A stretch of DNA of 64,000 nt, from positions 248,001 through 312,000 of the forward strand of contig NZ_JAQIPB010000003.1 of the NCBI RefSeq assembly GCF_028023875.1. The letters run 5' to 3'. The first letter of the stretch is position 1. Each line of letters begins with the position of its first letter. Position numbers and translations under genes: made by a program. The stretch is from Xenophilus arseniciresistens. Lineage in GTDB: Bacteria > Pseudomonadota > Gammaproteobacteria > Burkholderiales > Burkholderiaceae_C. This document shows, in pieces, positions 56,544 through 64,000 of the stretch. The notes under the pieces were generated by a model. The model was not told the origin of the DNA, made no database searches, and was given only the letters and a program-made list of their open reading frames with translations.

Positions 56544-57626
56544 TTGAAAGACTTCCTCCGCCACCAACTCGAACGCCACGCCGAACGCCTCAAGGAGCTG
56601 GACTTCCTGCTCTCGCGCGAGGACATCATGGCCGACATGGCGCAGTACCGCGCCATTGCCAGGGAACATGCCGAGGTGACGGCCGTGGCCGGACGCTGGG
56701 CGCGCTATCAGCAACGCGAAGCGGACCTGATGGGCGCGCGCGACATGCTCTCAGACCCCGACATGGCCGAAATGGCGCAGGAGGAAATCGCCAGCGCGCA
56801 GGCCGAGCTGCTGCAGCTCGAAGACGAAGTGCAGCGCCTGCTGCTGCCCAAGGACCCCGACGACGCGCGCAACGCTTTCATGGAAATCCGCGCCGGCACG
56901 GGTGGCGATGAATCGGCGCTGTTCGCGGGCGACCTCACGCGCATGTACACGCGCCACGCGGCCAACGCGGGCTGGCGCGTGGAGGTGATGAGCGCGAGCG
57001 AGAACGAGATCGGCGGCTACAAGGAAATCGTGCTGCGCATCGAGGGCCCCGACGTGTACCGCGCGCTGCGCTTCGAATCGGGCGGCCACCGCGTGCAGCG
57101 CGTGCCGGCCACCGAAACGCAGGGCCGCATCCACACCAGCGCCTGCACCGTGGCCGTGATGCCCGAGCCCGACGAGACCCAGGCCATCACGCTGAACCCC
57201 GCCGATCTGCGCATCGACACCTTCCGCGCCAGCGGCGCGGGCGGCCAGCACATCAACAAGACCGACTCGGCCGTGCGCGTGGTGCACCTGCCCACCGGCA
57301 TCGTGGCCGAATGCCAGGACGGACGCAGCCAGCACGCCAACAAGGCCAAGGCGCTGCAGGTGCTGCAGGCCCGGCTGCAGGAGAAGGAGCGCAGCGAGCG
57401 CGCCGCCAAGGAAGCGGCGATGCGCAAGGGCCTGATCGGCAGCGGCGACCGCAGCGACCGCATCCGCACCTACAACTTCCCGCAGGGCCGGCTCACCGAC
57501 CACCGCATCAACCTCACGCTCTACAAGCTGCTGGCCATCATGGAAGGCGATCTGGGCGAGGTGCTGGCCGCGCTGCGCGCCGCGCGCGAGGCCGAACTGC
57601 TGGCCGAGCTGGAAAACGCTGCATGA
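56544..57626 (+). CDS. prfA: peptide chain release factor 1
   Basis: Release factor for UAG and UAA. The TTG at 56544 gives 360 residues, the length of E. coli RF1, and begins with the conserved (M)[11 protein letters not shown]; an upstream ATG at 56472 would add a non-conserved leader. The stop-codon motif PAT is at 188-190 and the peptidyl-hydrolysis GGQ at 233-235. UGA is read as Sec in fdnG and would be the codon of RF2, not RF1. Confidence 0.97.
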   Translation: MKDFLRHQLERHAERLKELDFLLSREDIMADMAQYRAIAREHAEVTAVAGRWARYQQREADLMGARDMLSDPDMAEMAQEEIASAQAELLQLEDEVQRLLLPKDPDDARNAFMEIRAGTGGDESALFAGDLTRMYTRHAANAGWRVEVMSASENEIGGYKEIVLRIEGPDVYRALRFESGGHRVQRVPATETQGRIHTSACTVAVMPEPDETQAITLNPADLRIDTFRASGAGGQHINKTDSAVRVVHLPTGIVAECQDGRSQHANKAKALQVLQARLQEKERSERAAKEAAMRKGLIGSGDRSDRIRTYNFPQGRLTDHRINLTLYKLLAIMEGDLGEVLAALRAAREAELLAELENAA

Positions 57627-58477
57627 GCCCGGCCACGGAACCGACGCTGGCGCAGGCGCTGGCCGGCGCCGGTGCACTGGGCCTGGACCGGCTGGACGCA
57701 CAGATGCTGCTGCTGCATGCGCTGGGCCGCGCCCCGCACGACCGCGCCTGGCTGCTGGCGCACGACACCGACGCCCTGCCCGCCGCCGCGGCCGAGGCCT
57801 ATCGCGCCCTGTGTACCCGGCGTGCGGGCGGCGAGCCACTGGCCTACCTGGTGGGGCACAAGGAGTTCCACGGCCTGAACCTGCAGGTCGACGCACGCGT
57901 GCTGGTGCCCCGGCCGGACACCGAAACGCTGGTGGAATGGGCACTGGCCGTGCTGGCAGGGCAGGCTGCGCCGCAGGTGCTCGACCTGGGCACCGGCAGC
58001 GGCGCCATCGCGCTGGCCCTGCAGCAGGCGCGCCCCGACGCCACCGTGGATGCCGTGGACGCCAGCGCCGATGCGCTGGCCGTGGCCCGCGCCAATGCGC
58101 AGCGCCTGGGCCTGCCGGTGCGCTTCAGGCAGGCCCATTGGCTCGCGGGGGCGCCCGCCGCGCACTACCAGGCCATCGTGAGCAACCCGCCCTACATCGC
58201 CGAAGGCGACGCCCATCTGGCCGCATTGCGGCATGAGCCCGCGCAGGCCCTGGCCAGCGGCGCTGACGGGCTGGACGACCTGCGGCACCTGGTGCAGCAC
58301 GCACCCGGCCACCTGGCGCCCGGCGGCTGGCTGCTGCTGGAACATGGCTGGGACCAGGCCGAGGCCGTACGCGCCCTGCTGCACGACCGCGGCTTCGTCG
58401 ATGTGCAGTCAAAGGCGGACCTGGCGGGCATCGCCCGTTGCAGCGGCGGCCGCTGGATGGCACCCTCGGCCGCATGA
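57623..58477 (+). CDS. prmC: release-factor glutamine methyltransferase
   Basis: Methylates the Gln of the GGQ motif in RF1/RF2. It has 284 residues. The SAM loop is [13 protein letters not shown] (119-131) and the catalytic NPPY lies at 188-191. The ATG overlaps the prfA stop by four bases (ATGA). Confidence 0.96.
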   Translation: MSPATEPTLAQALAGAGALGLDRLDAQMLLLHALGRAPHDRAWLLAHDTDALPAAAAEAYRALCTRRAGGEPLAYLVGHKEFHGLNLQVDARVLVPRPDTETLVEWALAVLAGQAAPQVLDLGTGSGAIALALQQARPDATVDAVDASADALAVARANAQRLGLPVRFRQAHWLAGAPAAHYQAIVSNPPYIAEGDAHLAALRHEPAQALASGADGLDDLRHLVQHAPGHLAPGGWLLLEHGWDQAEAVRALLHDRGFVDVQSKADLAGIARCSGGRWMAPSAA

Positions 58478-59033
58478 ACCCGCCTGCTCCGACCACCCCG
58501 ACCCCGCCGTCCACTCCCTCCGTGCAGCTGGCCTTCGGCGCCGAAGCGCTGCAACTGCGCTGGCTGGATGCGCAAGGGGCCGCGCAACTGCGCGCGCTGC
58601 CCATCGGGGTGGACGCGCTGCGGCAGGCGCACCGCTTCACCCGTCCGCCGCGCGCGCTGGCGCTGGAGGGCGCCATCGAGTCCATCGAAGACGCGGTGAT
58701 GCCGCTGGCGCCCCAATGCCGGCCGGCGCGCTCCTGCTGCTGGACGCGCAGGGTGCGCCTGCAGGCCTGCAGGCGGCGCTGGTCGGGCCTGCCTTCGACC
58801 TCGCGGCCGTGGAGGCCGCCTTCAGCCGCCTGTCGGACCTGGCCCTGGGCCGCCCGGCAGCCCAGGCCGGCGTGCCCGATACACCGGAATTCGCCATCGG
58901 CCTGCTGATCGTGCGCGAAGCCATGCACCACCTCTTCCTGCACCATGGCCGCTGGCAGGAAGACGCGGCCGGAGACAGTGCGGATGACCCGAGAAGGCCC
59001 GCGTCGGGCCAGACTGTGTCATCAGTGAAATAA
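58474..59033 (+). pseudogene. frame-disrupted small gene of unknown function
   Basis: The gene starts at ATG 58474, overlapping prmC, and reads normally for about 78 residues (…IEDAVMPLAP). At the C-run GCGCCCCAATG (about 58708-58718) the good coding moves to another frame, continuing as MPAGALLLLDAQGAPAGLQ to the stop at 59033; the original frame degenerates into Arg/Pro/Trp-rich residues and ends at 58908. One missing C, or a -1 slip, would restore a single protein of about 186 residues. Alternatives are a true frameshift mutation, a sequencing indel in the homopolymer, or re-initiation at ATG 58716. The family is not recognised. Confidence 0.6.
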
Positions 59034-59080
59034 TTACGCCCCAACTTCTTCCCCCCGCCAACATGAGCGAAGGAACCACC

Positions 59081-59404
59081 ATGAGCGACGTCCAGCAACG
59101 CATAGCCGAACTCGTCCAGAGCAATGAAATCCTGCTGTTCATGAAGGGCAGCGCCAGCTTCCCCATGTGCGGCTTCTCGGGCCGTGCCATCCAGATCCTC
59201 AAGGCCTGCGGCGTGGACCCGAAGACCGTCAAGACCGTGAACGTGCTGGACGACGCCGAGATCCGCCAGGGCATCAAGGAATTCAGCAACTGGCCCACCA
59301 TCCCGCAGCTCTACGTCAAGGGCGAGTTCATCGGCGGCTCGGACATCATGATGGAGATGTACGAGTCGGGCGAGCTGCAGCAGGTGCTGACCCAGACCGC
59401 CTGA
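59081..59404 (+). CDS. grxD: monothiol glutaredoxin (Grx4/GrxD)
   Basis: CGFS-type glutaredoxin for iron-sulfur cluster storage or transfer. It has 107 residues; the CGFS active site begins at Cys30, WPTIPQLYVKGEFIGGSDI is the glutathione-binding region. The ATG at 59081 has AAGGA seven bases upstream and is preferred to the ATG at 59063. Followed by an intrinsic terminator. Confidence 0.96.
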   Translation: MSDVQQRIAELVQSNEILLFMKGSASFPMCGFSGRAIQILKACGVDPKTVKTVNVLDDAEIRQGIKEFSNWPTIPQLYVKGEFIGGSDIMMEMYESGELQQVLTQTA

Positions 59405-59434
59405 GCGACCCAGAGCGCAAGCCTGGTCGCACGC

Positions 59435-59465
59435 AAGGGCAGCCCAGGCGGAGCTGCCCTTTTTT
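59435..59465 (+). terminator. intrinsic terminator of grxD
   Basis: AAGGGCAGC (59435-59443) pairs with GCTGCCC (59453-59459), nine-base loop, followed by six T. It closes the hemA-prfA-prmC-grxD run. Confidence 0.88.
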
Positions 59466-59547
59466 GCGCCCGCGTGATGAGCCTTGAAGGCCCCGGCCCA
59501 GCGCTATGCTCGGCCGGTGTGCATCCGACGGGCCCTGCACACCCGCC

Positions 59548-60873
59548 ATGACGCTGACCCAAAGCCTTCTCCTCATCGCCGCCCTGATCGCCGCCAGCGC
59601 CTTCTTCTCGCTGGCCGAGATTTCGCTGGCCGCCGCGCGGCGCCTGCGCCTGCGCCAGCTGGCCGACGACGGCGATACGCGCGCGCAGAAGGTGATGCAG
59701 ATCCAGGAGCAGCCAGGCCACTACTTCACCGTGGTGCAGATCGGCCTCAATGCCATCGCCATCCTGGGCGGCGTGGTGGGCGAAGGCGCGCTGACCCCCT
59801 ACTTCGCGCTGCTCTTCGAGGTCTGGGTGGCACCGGCACTGGCGCAGCAGCTGGCCTTTGGCGCGTCGTTCATCTGCATCGTGGCCGTGTTCCTGGTCTT
59901 CGCCGATCTCTTCCCCAAGCGCCTGGGCATGAACAACCCCGAGCAGCTGGCGATGCGGCTGGTGGGGCCGATGCAGCTGTGCATCACGGTGCTCAAACCG
60001 CTGGTGTGGCTGTTCATGCGCAGCACCGACGGCCTGTTCAGGCTGCTGGGCCTGCCCATGCAGCGCGAGGACACCATCACCTCGGCCGACATCCTGGCCA
60101 TGACCGAGGCCGGCGCCCAGGCCGGCGTGCTGGCCGCGCGCGAGCAGCAGGTGATCGCCAATGTGTTCGAGCTGGACACGCGCCTGGTCAGCAGCGTGAT
60201 GACCAGCCGCGACCGCATCGCCTGGCTGCACAAGGACGACCCGGAGTCGGTGCTGCGCGCGCGCATCGTGGCAGCGCCCTACTCGGCCTACCCGGTGTGC
60301 GAAGGCGACATCGACCATGTGCTGGGCTACGTGGATGCCAAGGACATGTTCCACCGCGTGCTCTCGGGCCAGCCACTTCAGTTCGACAAGGGCCTGCCGC
60401 TGCACAAGGCGCTGGTCATCCCCGACCGGCTGACCTTGACCGAGGTGCTCGAGCAGTTCCGCCTGGCCGGCGAGGACTTCGCCATCGTGGTGAACGAATA
60501 CAGCCTGGTGGTGGGAGTGATCACGCTCAACGACGTGATGAGCACCGTGATGGGCGACCTGGTCCAGACCGTGGACGAGGAGCCGCAGATCATGCGGCGC
60601 GACGAGAACTCCTGGCTGGTCGATGGCGTGACGCCCATCGGCGACGTGCAGCGCGCGCTGGACATCGACGAGCTGCCGCACGCCGACGAGTACGAGACGC
60701 TGGCCGGCTTCCTGATGGTGATGCTGCGCCGCGTGCCGCGCCGCACCGACAGCGTGAGCTGGGGCGGCTTCACTTTCGAAGTGATGGACGTGGACAGCCA
60801 CCGCATCGACCAGGTGATGGTCACGCGCGGCGGCCCCGCCGCAGCGCCGGGCACGCCGGCCAGGCCCGCCTGA
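59548..60873 (+). CDS. CorC/HlyC-type membrane protein (CNNM + CBS + CorC_HlyC)
   Basis: A 441-residue protein: an N-terminal DUF21/CNNM membrane domain with four helices (about 1-160; AFFSLAEISLAAARRLRLRQLADDG), two CBS domains (about 215-340), and a C-terminal CorC/HlyC domain (about 355-430). The family is linked to magnesium/cobalt efflux or transport. The ATG at 59548 is the first before the hydrophobic start. Confidence 0.9.
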   Translation: MTLTQSLLLIAALIAASAFFSLAEISLAAARRLRLRQLADDGDTRAQKVMQIQEQPGHYFTVVQIGLNAIAILGGVVGEGALTPYFALLFEVWVAPALAQQLAFGASFICIVAVFLVFADLFPKRLGMNNPEQLAMRLVGPMQLCITVLKPLVWLFMRSTDGLFRLLGLPMQREDTITSADILAMTEAGAQAGVLAAREQQVIANVFELDTRLVSSVMTSRDRIAWLHKDDPESVLRARIVAAPYSAYPVCEGDIDHVLGYVDAKDMFHRVLSGQPLQFDKGLPLHKALVIPDRLTLTEVLEQFRLAGEDFAIVVNEYSLVVGVITLNDVMSTVMGDLVQTVDEEPQIMRRDENSWLVDGVTPIGDVQRALDIDELPHADEYETLAGFLMVMLRRVPRRTDSVSWGGFTFEVMDVDSHRIDQVMVTRGGPAAAPGTPARPA

Positions 60874-60886
60874 TCGGTGGCCGCGC

Positions 60887-61530
60887 TCAGCCGGCGATGC
60901 CGGTCGGTGCGCGGTCGTCGAAGCGGTAGTTGCGCTGGTTGGCGAAGACCGCGTTCGGATAGGGCGCGCGCCCGCGGCTGCCGTTGTAGCGGCCCAGGGC
61001 CAGGAACAGATCGCCGCGCTCGCGGTCCAGGTAGTGGCGCAGGATCTGGCAGCCGAAGCGAAGGTTGGGCTGCATCTTGAACAGCGTGCTGGGGTCGCCG
61101 TCCCCGATGACGCGGGTCCAGAAGGGCATCACCTGCATCAGCCCGCGCGCGCCCGCGCTGGAAACGGCGAACTTGCGGAAGTTGCTTTCGACCTGTATCA
61201 GGCCCAGCACCAGGCTCACGTCCAGCCCGGCGCGGCGCGATTCGTACCAGATGGTCTGCAGCAGCTCCAGCCGCTCGCGCCGGTCCGGGACCTTGCGGTG
61301 GATGCGATCGCCCATCGCGCCCAGCCAGCGCAGGTAGCGCAGCCGCGATTCAGTGTCGTCGAATTCGGGAACCGGGGGCGCCGCGTTGCGGATGGCGGCC
61401 GACAGCGCACTGCGCACTGCATCGGCCATCGGCTCCTCCAGCTGCGCGCCCGCCAGGGCCTGCGAGGGCCAGGCGCCTGCCAGCGACAGTGCAGCGCCTC
61501 CGAAGAGGCAGCGCCGTCGCGTCAGCGCAT

Positions 61531-61534
<4 letters not shown>
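60887..61534 (-). CDS. lytic transglycosylase with SLT domain
   Basis: A 215-residue peptidoglycan lytic transglycosylase. The signal has a twin-arginine-like start (TRRRCLFGG) and ends at ALA (about 28). The SLT core has the catalytic Glu in [21 protein letters not shown], followed by LMQVMPFW and YNGSRG. The ATG at 61534 overlaps the proS stop by four bases, so it is coupled to proS. Confidence 0.92.
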
Positions 61535-63303
<1,769 letters not shown>

Positions 63304-63336
63304 GAAGGGGGCGGCGGGGTCGCGAACTCAAAGACA

Positions 63337-63361
63337 AAGGGCCGTTTTTCACACGGCCCTT
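63337..63361 (-). promoter_or_regulatory. hairpin in the proS leader (possible attenuator)
   Basis: A perfect 9-bp stem AAGGGCCGT/ACGGCCCTT with a seven-base loop lies 34 bases before the proS start. On the proS strand it is followed by TGTCTTTG, so it resembles an intrinsic terminator with a weak T tract. Confidence 0.5.
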
Positions 63362-63437
63362 GGGCGGGTTGACCTGCATGCACCGGCCTGGGCGCATCTA
63401 TGCATAATCGAACCAGTTCAAAAATTGGGGTTTGATT

Positions 63438-64000
63438 ATGCTTGACCGGGACGGCTTCAGGCCGAACGTCGGCATCATCCTGCTCAACCAGAGAAACCAG
63501 GTTTTTTGGGGCAAGCGCATCCGCACCCATTCCTGGCAGTTTCCGCAAGGCGGGATCGACCGGGGCGAGACCCCCGAGCAGGCGATGTTCCGTGAGCTGC
63601 ACGAAGAGGTGGGCTTGCGCCCCGAGCATGTGCGCATCGTGGCTCGCACGCGCGACTGGCTGCGCTACGAGGTGCCAGACCGCTTCATCCGCCGCGACGC
63701 GCGCGGCCACTACAAGGGCCAGAAGCAGATCTGGTATCTGCTGCAACTCATGGGGCACGACTGGGATCTGAACCTGCGTGCCACCGACCATCCCGAGTTC
63801 GATGCCTGGCGCTGGAACGACTACTGGGTGCCGCTGGATGTGGTGGTGGAGTTCAAGCGCGGCGTGTACGAAATGGCGCTGACCGAGCTGGCGCGCTTCC
63901 TGCCGCGCCACGACATGCGCAACCGCTTTCTGCGCGGCGGCTCGCGCCATCGGGATGCTGAACGCACGCCGATGGAACCCCAGGCCGAACCTTCCTTCGA
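63438..64000 (+). CDS. rppH: RNA pyrophosphohydrolase, 3' end beyond window
   Basis: Nudix enzyme that removes pyrophosphate from mRNA 5' ends and so triggers RNase E decay. The Nudix box is [20 protein letters not shown], and QFPQGGID and the [19 protein letters not shown] motifs identify RppH. The visible 187 residues include an extended basic tail, as is usual in beta-proteobacteria. The ATG at 63438 has GGGG about seven bases upstream. Divergent from proS. Confidence 0.96.
   Translation, partial: MLDRDGFRPNVGIILLNQRNQVFWGKRIRTHSWQFPQGGIDRGETPEQAMFRELHEEVGLRPEHVRIVARTRDWLRYEVPDRFIRRDARGHYKGQKQIWYLLQLMGHDWDLNLRATDHPEFDAWRWNDYWVPLDVVVEFKRGVYEMALTELARFLPRHDMRNRFLRGGSRHRDAERTPMEPQAEPSF

Noticed and set aside
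63369-63408. TTGACC and CATAAT as an rppH promoter
   Set aside because: The spacing of 28 bases is too long for a sigma-70 promoter.

Overview
The window is a high-GC chromosomal segment of a beta-proteobacterium, most likely a Comamonadaceae member of the Burkholderiales. This rests on gene content and order (fmdB-DUF502-aspS-nudB, ubiE/ubiJ/ubiB with a Tim44-like protein, secB-grxC-rhodanese next to gpmA, hemA-prfA-prmC-grxD, ugpBAECQ, DUF3460-scpA) and on the codon bias. No rRNA, CRISPR array, phage or transposase gene was seen. One tRNA gene is present, and it is an unusual one: selC, tRNA-Sec(UCA).

Layout. 1-1715: a Tat-exported PhoD-type phosphatase, cut by the left edge. 1974-6008: an accessory block with an Mrr-type endonuclease and then an AT-rich cassette of four short-spaced genes. 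These are a 52-residue membrane microprotein, an ABC-3C C-terminal-domain protein, an ABC-3C middle component and a Rad50/SMC-like ABC ATPase. The cassette looks like an ABC three-component conflict (defence) system and abuts the 3' end of selC, a classic island integration site. 6053-16665: a complete selenocysteine module on the minus strand, with fdnG (in-frame UGA = Sec196 plus a SECIS hairpin), fdnH, fdnI, fdhE, selA, selB, a lipoprotein gene and selC.

16789-24229: core genes (SmpA-like lipoprotein, DUF3460, scpA, gpsA, secB, grxC, rhodanese, gpmA, a carboxy-terminal processing protease, moeB/thiF). 24260-28572: a signalling and stress-like cluster (receiver-only regulator, LuxR-type regulator divergent from a CHASE3 histidine kinase, DUF1328, DUF883 and small membrane proteins). 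28700-46894: a long minus-strand run with DUF429, a BLUF photoreceptor, folE, an EEP-family hydrolase, nudB, aspS, DUF502, fmdB, a sodium symporter, ubiB, ubiJ, a Tim44-like protein, ubiE, DUF971, HIT, a giant DUF3683 flavin/FeS oxidoreductase and serA. 47191-52235: the ugpBAECQ glycerol-3-phosphate uptake operon. 52300-64000: a MscS-type channel, a small membrane protein, hemA, prfA, prmC, a frame-disrupted gene, grxD, a CorC/HlyC-type protein, a lytic transglycosylase, proS and rppH (cut by the right edge).

How the genes work together. The Fdn enzyme would oxidise formate on the periplasmic side and pass electrons to quinone. SelA and SelB, acting on the selC tRNA, supply and insert its selenocysteine, so enzyme and decoding machinery form one transferable unit. 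The Ubi genes supply the quinone. SerA and the DUF3683 flavoprotein probably form a functional pair (2-hydroxyglutarate recycling is one possibility). prfA and prmC are release factor 1 and its modifying methylase. The main accessory novelty is the ABC-3C cassette, in which the membrane microprotein and the soluble partner share the same NVAGG-x-I-x-GRD motif.
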